Shown: positions 26,599-32,784 of the stretch, piece by piece | Layout of the letters: every line of letters begins with the position of its first letter | Numbering within the stretch: the first letter of the stretch is position 1 | Assembly: GCA_018064365.1 (NCBI GenBank) | Contig: JAGHVJ010000029.1 | Coordinates: 1 to 32,784 of the forward strand | Source of the DNA: Candidatus Enterousia onthequi | GTDB taxonomy: Bacteria > Pseudomonadota > Alphaproteobacteria > Rs-D84 | Length of the DNA: 32,784 bases | Direction of reading: 5' to 3' | Program-made: the position numbers and the translations under genes | The notes under the pieces: generated by a model | Seen by the model: only the letters and a program-made list of their open reading frames with translations | Database searches by the model: none | What the model was told of the DNA's origin: nothing

Positions 26599-27765
26599 TT
26601 AAACAACCAAAACTTCAAGTGCCGGCAAAGTCCCTTTTTCAATAAACTCTAAAAAAGCGCCCCCACCGGTCGAAACATACGTCATATCGCCACGAACATC
26701 AATCGCATCCAAACAAGCAACTGTTTCACCACCGCCAATTACACTAATTAAATGTCCAGATTTAGTCTGTTCTGCAATCGCACGCGCAACCCGAAAACTG
26801 GATTCGCCCCACACATCGCCCCACTCGGCCATGCCAAACGTCCCGTTCCAAACAATTGTTTTGGCATTACAAATTTCAGAAACATTGCGTTCCGCTGTCA
26901 TCGGCCCATCATCTATAACAATATCAGAATCCACAATTTCATCTATTGCTTTATTTATCCGTAATGCAGATTTATCAAATTTTGCACCGACACCTTTATC
27001 AATCGGCATTAAAAATTTACAATTATGCGCCTCTGCAATTTGCATAATTTCACGTGCCGTCGCCACCATTTCTGGTTCATACAGTGAATTCCCAACATTT
27101 TTTCCACACGCATAACAAAATGTTGTGCCAATAGCACCACCAACAATCACCGTATCCGCCAATTTGCACAAAGTTTTTAACACACCAATTTTACCGGAAA
27201 CTTTCGCGCCACCAACAATCGCCAACAAAGGCCGTTGCGGATTTTCCATAATACGCGAAATATTCATAACCTCTGCCACAACCAAATCACCAGCAAATGA
27301 AGGTAAAATTTTTGCAACACCAACCGTTGATGCCGCCGCCCGATGTGCCACCGCAAATGCATCATTTACAAACAAATCAAAACCACGTGCCAGCGCACCG
27401 GCAAATCCGGCATCATTTTCTTCCTCGCCTGCATAAAAACGCACATTTTCTAATAAAACAACATCACCATCACGCATCCCCACCATAAAATCTCGTTTCA
27501 GGCAATCATCAACAAACGGTATTTTCATATAATCTGCGATTGGACGCAGCGACAATTCCGGGGTTGCCACACCCTTTGGCCGCCCCAGGTGTGCGCATAT
27601 TGCAACACGCGCCCCGGCATCACGCAATTTATTTATCGTCGGCATCGATTGTTCAATACGAAAAGTATCAACGATTTTTCCATTTTCAATTTGGACATTA
27701 AAATCTACACGCAACAAAACATTTTTGCCTCGCAAAGTTCCATAATCTATCACACGCAATTGCAT
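26599..27765 (-). CDS. pgk: Phosphoglycerate kinase
   Basis: This glycolytic enzyme makes ATP from 1,3-bisphosphoglycerate. The 388-residue length fits the family. Visible signatures are VLLRVDFNV near residue 16, the CAHLGRPKG phosphate-binding segment, LLENVRF, the nucleotide-site GGAKVSGKIGVL, and the C-terminal VIGGGETVACL and YVSTGGGAFLEF. It is the last gene of the nrdR-slt-rnhB-pgk run and follows rnhB by 17 bases. A run of A/T without a clear hairpin separates it from the clpP promoter. It shows that lower glycolysis is present. Confidence 0.97.
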   Translation of the reverse strand: MQLRVIDYGTLRGKNVLLRVDFNVQIENGKIVDTFRIEQSMPTINKLRDAGARVAICAHLGRPKGVATPELSLRPIADYMKIPFVDDCLKRDFMVGMRDGDVVLLENVRFYAGEEENDAGFAGALARGFDLFVNDAFAVAHRAAASTVGVAKILPSFAGDLVVAEVMNISRIMENPQRPLLAIVGGAKVSGKIGVLKTLCKLADTVIVGGAIGTTFCYACGKNVGNSLYEPEMVATAREIMQIAEAHNCKFLMPIDKGVGAKFDKSALRINKAIDEIVDSDIVIDDGPMTAERNVSEICNAKTIVWNGTFGMAEWGDVWGESSFRVARAIAEQTKSGHLISVIGGGETVACLDAIDVRGDMTYVSTGGGAFLEFIEKGTLPALEVLVV

Positions 27766-27782
27766 CTTACATCTCTTTTCTA

Positions 27783-28391
27783 TTACTTTGATTCTAAAAG
27801 TTTTTTAACAGGTCCAAAACTTTTTCTATAATGCTCATTTATACCATATTTTTCTATGGCGCGCAAGTGTTCAGGTGTTGGATAACCTGCATTTTTTTCC
27901 CAACAATATTGTGGAAATTCTTTCGCCAAATTATGCATCAACCTATCACGATAAACCTTTGCAATAACAGACGCCGCCGCAATAGACAAAGATTTTGCAT
28001 CGCCTTTGACCACAGCCAGCCCAGTTAAACTTTTTGGCACACGATTTCCATCAACCAAACAAAAATCCGGCTTCCGCCCCAGCGCACCAACCGCCCTTTC
28101 CATCGCCAACATAGATGCCCACAAAATATTTAATTCATCAATTTCCGCCGGATTACATTGTCCAACAGCCCAAATTGTATTTTGTATAATCCAGTCATAT
28201 GCCGCATCGCGCTGCGCCGCCGTCATTTGCTTTGAATCACGAATTATAACCGGAATTTCAATATCACGATTTGGAAAAATTACTGCGCCCGCCACCACAG
28301 GTCCACACAACGGTCCCCGCCCAGCCTCGTCAACACCGGCAACAATACCATTTTGCGCCAATTCAAAATCAAAATTTGGATTCGTTTTCAT
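27783..28391 (-). CDS. rnhB: Ribonuclease HII
   Basis: RNase HII cleaves RNA in RNA-DNA hybrids and removes misincorporated ribonucleotides. It has 202 residues. Active-site acids lie in GVDEAGRGPLCGP (Asp21, Glu22) and in LVDGN. The family stretches DSKQMTAAQR and SIAAASVIAKVYRDR are present, as is the C-terminal Tyr-containing GYPTPEHL segment. The start ATG has no Shine-Dalgarno; a TATAAT ends eight bases before it. It lies between the transglycosylase and pgk genes. Confidence 0.97.
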   Translation of the reverse strand: MKTNPNFDFELAQNGIVAGVDEAGRGPLCGPVVAGAVIFPNRDIEIPVIIRDSKQMTAAQRDAAYDWIIQNTIWAVGQCNPAEIDELNILWASMLAMERAVGALGRKPDFCLVDGNRVPKSLTGLAVVKGDAKSLSIAAASVIAKVYRDRLMHNLAKEFPQYCWEKNAGYPTPEHLRAIEKYGINEHYRKSFGPVKKLLESK

Positions 28392-28399
28392 TTATAAAA

Positions 28400-28409
28400 A
28401 TTATACCAC
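28400..28409 (-). promoter_or_regulatory. rnhB extended -10 promoter abutting the start
   Basis: On the minus strand TGGTATAAT (TATAAT at 28400-28405) ends eight bases before the rnhB ATG, with no clear -35 box. Transcription would start at or just before the ATG, giving a leaderless mRNA inside the larger operon. Confidence 0.5.
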
Positions 28410-28416
28410 AAACAAA

Positions 28417-30141
28417 CTAAATAGACATACGATTTTCAATTTGCTGTTGCACATATTCATCTTCACTGTTATATAACGGCCATTGACCATTTGCCAATTC
28501 CTGCATAGATGTCAACGGCTGGTTCAATCGTGCACGATACAACCACAAATTTGACAACACACGTTTGATATATCCACGCGTTTCGTACGCAGGAAAACTT
28601 TCAATATATAACAACGGGTCGTATGTACTAAACGATTTTTCAAATTTAGCAACATTACCAATCCCTGCATTATACGCCGCCAACATTTTAATAATACTGT
28701 TGTCAATCACAGGTTGTTGCAACAAATCCACAATATATTGCTGGCCCAAGAACATATTATGTTCAGGCTTTGACATATCCATATCAGACCATTTAACCTT
28801 GTTTTTATGAGCCACCAATTTAGCAGTTCCAGGCATCAATTGCATAACACCATTTGCACCAACACCAGATTTCGCCGTAGTGCGAAAACCACTTTCCTGT
28901 TTTGTAATTGCAAACAACAATGCCCTATCAATAGACCACCCCCCCATTGGTTCCCAATCCGGCAAAGGATATTGTGCAGAATAAATAATATCATCGTCAA
29001 TTTCCAAAATCCCACGATCACGCACAACCCCAGAAATCTGGATTGCAATTCGTGGCAAATCATACGCCGTCGCCACAGAATTTATCGCATGCAGTGTTTT
29101 ATCTGTCGCACGTGTCGTAATCATAGACTTAAAATATTGTTCGGCCCGTGCCTTGTTCCCAACCTGAATCAAAGCCAATGCCACACGCCCCAACTTCAAT
29201 TCTTGCAACGCCTGAATATCTTCATCCGTACAATCCTGTTCGAAAAATTCGTATTCCGGTGTCCGCCCCAACATAGTCGCGGACAAAGCACCATAAAACG
29301 CCATCGGACGTGTTGCGCCAATTTCCCAATATTTTTTCGCCTGGTCCATATCATCATTTGCATCCGCGGCACGCCCAGCCCAAAACGCAGCCTCTATTTT
29401 TCTTGCATCATTTATTTGAGACAAATCTAAAATTTTACTGAAATATTTTTCAGATTCACCATACTTGGCTTCTTGATAATATAACAACCCCATCGCCCAC
29501 AGACCGTATTCACTGTTTGCATCAGACGCCACAAAACCCCATTTTTTTGCCAATTCCAATTCACCATTTGTATAATAAACATACGCCAAACGTCCCGCCA
29601 AACGGCCATAATCGACCACAGACAAAGCCTTTTTAAACTTTTTATCTTCTAAAATATTACGCGCGCGTTTTGTTGCCCCACTGCGAATAGCCCGCTTAAA
29701 ACTTGTAATTTTCTTTTCGACCGATTTAGAATAAGTCTTGGTTGTCCATGTTTCACTCTGCGCAGATTCACCATTTGATTTTGCCGTCAAAGAAGAATAT
29801 ATAACAGGTTTTCGCACCTTGACCTTTTTAATCTTGGATAATTTTTCGACCCGTTCTGCCCCAGGCATATCGTAATATTTTTTCATCCAATCAGATATTT
29901 CAGCCCCACGAGTTTTATAAGTCTTGGAAAAGAACCGTTGATACAAAACCTCGTTCATTAAAATTTTATCAGATAATTTTGCTTCTAATTTTTTTGCAGA
30001 ATCAATTTTTTCTTTATCTTGCAACATAAAAATCTGTTGATAAATTTCGACATCCGCATCCGTCAAAACGTCCAACACAGGCCTCGCCACCGCGCCATGG
30101 GCAAAAAACACAGCAATCAAAATCAAAATTATTTTCTTCAT
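28417..30141 (-). CDS. Slt-type soluble lytic transglycosylase
   Basis: This periplasmic enzyme cleaves the peptidoglycan glycan strand with formation of anhydro-muropeptides. It has 574 residues: a signal peptide (MKKIILILIAVFFAHGAVA), a long all-helical, TPR-like N-terminal part like the Slt70 doughnut, and the C-terminal SLT domain. The catalytic glutamate is Glu416 in AITKQESGFR. It is followed by GVMQLMPGTA, the AAYNAGIGNV motif and the ETRGYIKRVL segment. The ATG lies one base after the nrdR stop, so translation is coupled to nrdR; a frame open further upstream overlaps nrdR and is not used. Confidence 0.93.
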   Translation of the reverse strand: MKKIILILIAVFFAHGAVARPVLDVLTDADVEIYQQIFMLQDKEKIDSAKKLEAKLSDKILMNEVLYQRFFSKTYKTRGAEISDWMKKYYDMPGAERVEKLSKIKKVKVRKPVIYSSLTAKSNGESAQSETWTTKTYSKSVEKKITSFKRAIRSGATKRARNILEDKKFKKALSVVDYGRLAGRLAYVYYTNGELELAKKWGFVASDANSEYGLWAMGLLYYQEAKYGESEKYFSKILDLSQINDARKIEAAFWAGRAADANDDMDQAKKYWEIGATRPMAFYGALSATMLGRTPEYEFFEQDCTDEDIQALQELKLGRVALALIQVGNKARAEQYFKSMITTRATDKTLHAINSVATAYDLPRIAIQISGVVRDRGILEIDDDIIYSAQYPLPDWEPMGGWSIDRALLFAITKQESGFRTTAKSGVGANGVMQLMPGTAKLVAHKNKVKWSDMDMSKPEHNMFLGQQYIVDLLQQPVIDNSIIKMLAAYNAGIGNVAKFEKSFSTYDPLLYIESFPAYETRGYIKRVLSNLWLYRARLNQPLTSMQELANGQWPLYNSEDEYVQQQIENRMSI

Positions 30142-30142
30142 T

Positions 30143-30643
30143 TTAAAACAAGGATGTTTTTGGCAATTTACAAACAACTGCATCATCATCCGCCTCTGGT
30201 ATTTTATCAATAATTTTTTTGAAATCAGAAATTTTAGAGAACTTGCGATACACAGACACAAACCGCACAAACGCAATCGGGTCCAAATTCAACAAAGAAT
30301 CCGACACCATTTGCCCAACATCAGCCGAACTGACCGTTTCATCAGCACTTTCTGTTTCCAATCTACGATGAATAGAAGTCACCAATTTTTCAATTTGTTC
30401 ATCACCCACATCACGATTACGACACGCCAACCGAATACTGCGTGCCAACTTTTCTCTATCAAAAGGTTCTAATTTTCCGCTGTTTTTACGCACCATCAAA
30501 TCACGCATTTGGACACGTTCCACCGTAGTAAAACGAGCACCACATTGATTACAAATACGGCGGCGCCGAATTATTGCGTCTTCAATATCGGGGCGTGAAT
30601 CCAGCACCCGACTATCAGTAGAATTACAGTATGGACATCTCAT
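30143..30643 (-). CDS. nrdR: Transcriptional repressor NrdR
   Basis: NrdR is a zinc-ribbon and ATP-cone repressor of ribonucleotide reductase genes. With ATG 30643 the protein begins MRCPYCNS, as the family does, followed by the second zinc pair CNQCG, the ATP cone (VRKNSGKLEPFDREKLARSIRLAC) and the tail FVRFVSVYRKF. The length of 166 residues is typical. An ATG two codons upstream is the alternative. No Shine-Dalgarno is present, but a promoter ends nine bases before ATG 30643. It is the first gene of nrdR-slt-rnhB-pgk and is divergent from ccrM. Confidence 0.95.
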   Translation of the reverse strand: MRCPYCNSTDSRVLDSRPDIEDAIIRRRRICNQCGARFTTVERVQMRDLMVRKNSGKLEPFDREKLARSIRLACRNRDVGDEQIEKLVTSIHRRLETESADETVSSADVGQMVSDSLLNLDPIAFVRFVSVYRKFSKISDFKKIIDKIPEADDDAVVCKLPKTSLF

Positions 30644-30652
30644 ATCCATACA

Positions 30653-30681
30653 AATTTAGCAATCTAAAACCAAAGTGTAAA
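30653..30681 (-). promoter_or_regulatory. nrdR promoter abutting the start
   Basis: TTTACA (30676-30681) is followed after 17 bases by TAAATT (30653-30658), which ends nine bases before ATG 30643. No ribosome site is seen, so the mRNA is probably leaderless. Confidence 0.55.
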
Positions 30682-30784
30682 GCATATTTTTTTTGCAAAA
30701 AATCAAAAAAATGCTTTTTTCAAAAAAATCAAGACTTTTTTATCACTTTTTTTGATTTACAGCAAAAAAGTTCACCCAAAAATA

Positions 30785-30793
30785 TGGTATAAT
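30785..30793 (+). promoter_or_regulatory. ccrM extended -10 promoter
   Basis: TGGTATAAT at 30785-30793 is an extended -10 element without a clear -35, 23 bases upstream of the ccrM ATG. I see no GANTC site in the 170-base divergent region, so methylation feedback at this promoter is not evident. Confidence 0.5.
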
Positions 30794-30816
30794 ATCCAAC
30801 ACAGAGGACGAGAGAA

Positions 30817-31917
30817 ATGGAAAAATATCTAAACAAGATTTTATCTGGTGATTGCATAGAATTAATGCGCAAAATGCCAGATGCATCTGTGGACGCGATT
30901 TTTGCAGATTCTCCTTATAATTTACAACTGGGCGAAAAAACTTTATACCGCCCCGAAGACCAAACCGCCGCCCGCGCAGTTCGTGACGCATGGGACGCAT
31001 TTGAATCCCCAGAACAATATAATCAATTTTGTCGTGATTGGTTACGCGAATGTAAAAGAATATTAAAACCAACCGGCGCAATGTGGGCGATTGGGTCTTA
31101 CCACAACATTTTTCAAATTGGCGCAATTATGCAAGACCTGGGTTTTTGGATTTTGAATGACATCGTATGGGTCAAAACAAATCCTATGCCGAATTTCCGT
31201 GGCACGCGTTTTACGAACGCACATGAAACATTGATTTGGGCAACACCTACCAAAACAGGTAAATACACATTTAATTATGAAACAATGAAGAAATTAAACG
31301 GCGGCAAACAAATGCGTTCTGATTGGGGACTGGACATCTGTTTGGGACACGAACGCATCAAAGGTGCCGACGGTAAAAGTCTGCACAACACACAAAAACC
31401 ATTGGATTTATTGCGCCGCGTCATATTGGCATCGACAAAACCAGGAGACATAATTTTAGATCCTTTTTTAGGCAGTGGCACAACCGCCGCCGCCGCCAAA
31501 GAATTGGGGCGTCAGTTTATCGGTATTGACCGTGATGAAACATACGTTGCCGCCGCACGCGAACGCGTTGCAAATGTGCAACCAATTGATTTATCAGACA
31601 TCGAAGTAACAAAACCAAAACGCGATGAAATCCGTGTTGCATTCCGTGAACTTATCGATGCAGGATTATTATATGTCGGCCAAACATTGGTCAGTCCACG
31701 CGGCGAACGCGTTATGATAACACACGACGGACAATTAGCACACACACTGTATGGCAAGGCATCCATCCACGTCATGGCTGCGCGCATCCAACACAGTGTC
31801 AGTTTTAATGGCTGGGATTATTGGTCTGCCCAAAAACGCGATGGCACATTGGTTCCAATCGACGATTTGCGTAAATATATTCGCGATGTAAAATCCGGCA
31901 TTAAAAAAGCCGCATAA
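30817..31917 (+). CDS. ccrM: CcrM-type GANTC adenine DNA methyltransferase
   Basis: This cell-cycle methyltransferase methylates adenine in GANTC and is characteristic of alphaproteobacteria. It is a beta-class enzyme. The catalytic motif comes first (ADSPYNLQL, DSPY at 31-34), followed by GSYHNIFQIG, DIVWVKTNPMPNF, NAHETLIWA, then the AdoMet motif DPFLGSGTT and the CcrM-specific C-terminal domain with FRELIDAGLLYVGQTL and NGWDYW. The length of 366 residues matches Caulobacter CcrM at about 358. The catalytic motif has Ser in place of the usual first Pro (DSPY for DPPY). GAGGACGAGAG precedes the ATG. There is no restriction enzyme gene next to it. Confidence 0.95.
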   Translation: MEKYLNKILSGDCIELMRKMPDASVDAIFADSPYNLQLGEKTLYRPEDQTAARAVRDAWDAFESPEQYNQFCRDWLRECKRILKPTGAMWAIGSYHNIFQIGAIMQDLGFWILNDIVWVKTNPMPNFRGTRFTNAHETLIWATPTKTGKYTFNYETMKKLNGGKQMRSDWGLDICLGHERIKGADGKSLHNTQKPLDLLRRVILASTKPGDIILDPFLGSGTTAAAAKELGRQFIGIDRDETYVAAARERVANVQPIDLSDIEVTKPKRDEIRVAFRELIDAGLLYVGQTLVSPRGERVMITHDGQLAHTLYGKASIHVMAARIQHSVSFNGWDYWSAQKRDGTLVPIDDLRKYIRDVKSGIKKAA

Positions 31918-32002
31918 TCAACGAAATTTTTGTTGACGGCATAACGCAAAATATCATAAAATAAAAGACATAATAAACAACAAAACACAGGACAAAACAA
32001 TC

Positions 32003-32290
32003 ATGACAGAACCCAAACAAAATTTTCTAGACACCGTTCGTTACATTTCAATTATGCCAATATGGTTGGCCATTTATTTGCTTGTTCCTTTGGCGATACA
32101 AACGTGGTTTGGCCCATTCAGCAGTTATTTTATGCGTTTAATAATGCCATGCACAATAACTGCAATCACAGAATATTTTGCGATGTACATATTAGCACCT
32201 GGTTGTGAAAAACCAATCGCAATATATTGTGGTGTTTTCACATTTATATGGGCGGCAATTACAATATACCTGTTGCCACACTTGGCATAA
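32003..32290 (+). CDS. Small multi-span membrane protein
   Basis: This 95-residue hydrophobic protein is not one I recognise. Three membrane spans are likely, at about 15-37, 43-65 and 71-92, joined by short loops. AGGAC lies ten bases upstream of the ATG. The gene stands alone between ccrM and an interspersed repeat, and could share the ccrM transcript because no clear terminator separates them. A hairpin that may terminate it lies at 32325-32344. Confidence 0.7.
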   Translation: MTEPKQNFLDTVRYISIMPIWLAIYLLVPLAIQTWFGPFSSYFMRLIMPCTITAITEYFAMYILAPGCEKPIAIYCGVFTFIWAAITIYLLPHLA

Positions 32291-32324
32291 CAGTATATTT
32301 CCATTATAACAACACATTATCATC

Positions 32325-32344
32325 ATCCCGCAGAAATGCGGGAT
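32325..32344 (+). terminator. Possible terminator hairpin
   Basis: The stem ATCCCGCA/TGCGGGAT has a GAAA loop and is followed by only a short T-rich stretch. It may end the small membrane gene, or may be part of the adjacent interspersed repeat. Confidence 0.45.
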
Positions 32345-32372
32345 TCATTTTGCATCATTACACAAACAAAAA

Positions 32373-32578
32373 ACACATTGCGTTTTTGTCATCCTAAGCG
32401 GAGCAAAATCGCGATGTCGCACATTCGCGATTTTGCGCAGTCGAAAGGATCCAGTTTTATCAAAGTACCAGCAATATGCTGGACTTTGTTATTGACTGGA
32501 TTGCCACGTCTCACTCGTTCGGCCTTGCGCCACACCGTGCAAGTTGAACTCGTTCGCTCGCAATGACAAAAAATGTGT
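32373..32578. repeat. Interspersed palindromic repeat element
   Basis: The terminal inverted repeat TTTTTGTCAT/ATGACAAAAA (32383-32392 and 32563-32572) is flanked by ACACATT/AATGTGT. Inside are GCAAAATCGCGA pairing with TCGCGATTTTGC around a 10-base loop (from about 32404), a second hairpin built from CCAGCA/TGCTGG with CCAGT/ACTGG (about 32450-32503), and a shorter CTTGC/GCAAG hairpin. The ends resemble the GTCATTGCGAGCGAA-type intergenic repeats I know from several alphaproteobacterial and other genomes. It has no coding capacity and is probably a non-autonomous repeat. Confidence 0.75.
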
Positions 32579-32589
32579 TGCGCTGGGGA

Positions 32590-32784
32590 TTATGGTTCGA
32601 TGATGGGGTACCAATGTGGTGTGCCGTCTTCATCTTGGACAAGTAAGCATTTCATATTTGCGGGACATGACTCATCGGGGCGCGTTTGTTTGGTTTCGTG
32701 CAAAGTTGCAATCTGTCCGGTCTGGGTAATCGTGCGCGATACAACACTTTCAATCGTTTGAACCGTTGTTGCTAATTTTGCCTC
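32590..32784 (-). CDS. C-terminal part of an unknown protein, cut by window edge
   Basis: The minus strand is open from the window end for 64 codons to a TAA at 32590-32592, with codon use like its neighbours. The visible tail reads through QTIESVVSRTITQTG, CPANMKCLLVQDEDG and ends HWYPIIEP. I do not recognise it. The opposite-strand frame over the same bases starts in the repeat and looks like its shadow. Confidence 0.55.
   Translation of the reverse strand, partial: EAKLATTVQTIESVVSRTITQTGQIATLHETKQTRPDESCPANMKCLLVQDEDGTPHWYPIIEP

Noticed and set aside
30817-31917. Restriction-modification system
   Set aside because: The methyltransferase has the CcrM C-terminal domain and no endonuclease gene is next to it; it is best read as the cell-cycle methyltransferase.
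31919-31935. Terminator after ccrM
   Set aside because: The CAACGAAA/TTTTGTTG pairing leaves almost no loop and lacks a T run after the stem.
32573-32761. 62-residue plus-strand frame at the right edge
   Set aside because: It starts in the repeat and is antisense to an open minus-strand frame with better codon use.

Overview
This window looks like chromosome of an AT-rich alphaproteobacterium with a compact, probably host-associated genome. The alphaproteobacterial signs are a circularly permuted (two-piece) ssrA gene next to obgE, and a CcrM-type GANTC methyltransferase with the CcrM-specific C-terminal domain. A rubrerythrin suggests microaerobic or anaerobic life. I suspect an uncultured gut or endosymbiont lineage, but that is inference. 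TGA is used as a stop. I see no CRISPR array, insertion sequence, prophage or tRNA.

Layout. Positions 1-314 hold two CCTAGG palindromes and the groESL terminator. Positions 315-2234 are groEL-groES on the minus strand. Positions 2372-2927 are a HIT protein and a DUF167 protein. Positions 2994-5125 are the minus operon obgE, an unknown gene and rubrerythrin. Positions 5201-5535 are the permuted tmRNA gene. Positions 5569-9205 carry a small membrane protein, a Lon protein that lacks its protease domain, an unknown gene, tsaB, a RimI-like acetyltransferase and a small unknown gene. Positions 9264-12674 (minus) carry a membrane-anchored DsbA-like oxidoreductase, recO, an unknown gene and rpsF-rpsR-rplI, followed by a DUF805 gene. 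Positions 13524-15447 encode a TolQ/MotA-like and OmpA/MotB-like pair. A YgiW-like OB-fold protein and an MscS channel follow.

Positions 17275-21978 (minus) and 22447-24576 (plus) encode three large secreted cysteine-rich paralogues with no function I recognise. They share a signature of the form C-x3-Y-x2-C-M-D-x-F-C, and the two minus-strand copies each keep about 36 cysteines in nearly the same order. infA sits between them. The last block (minus) holds clpP-clpX and nrdR-slt-rnhB-pgk. ccrM, a small membrane protein, an interspersed palindromic repeat and a truncated unknown gene close the window.

Functional threads. Protein quality control is strongly represented by GroESL, ClpXP, tmRNA and a protease-less Lon. 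groESL and lon share an identical promoter architecture, CTTGAAA-N15-CTATATTT, that resembles a heat-shock sigma site. The envelope is the second theme: the cysteine-rich family, a DsbA-like oxidase that could serve it, MscS, a TolQ/OmpA pair and a Slt transglycosylase. Several genes (lon, recO, rnhB, nrdR) lack a Shine-Dalgarno sequence and have a -10 box 7-9 bases before the start codon, so they are probably translated from leaderless mRNAs.
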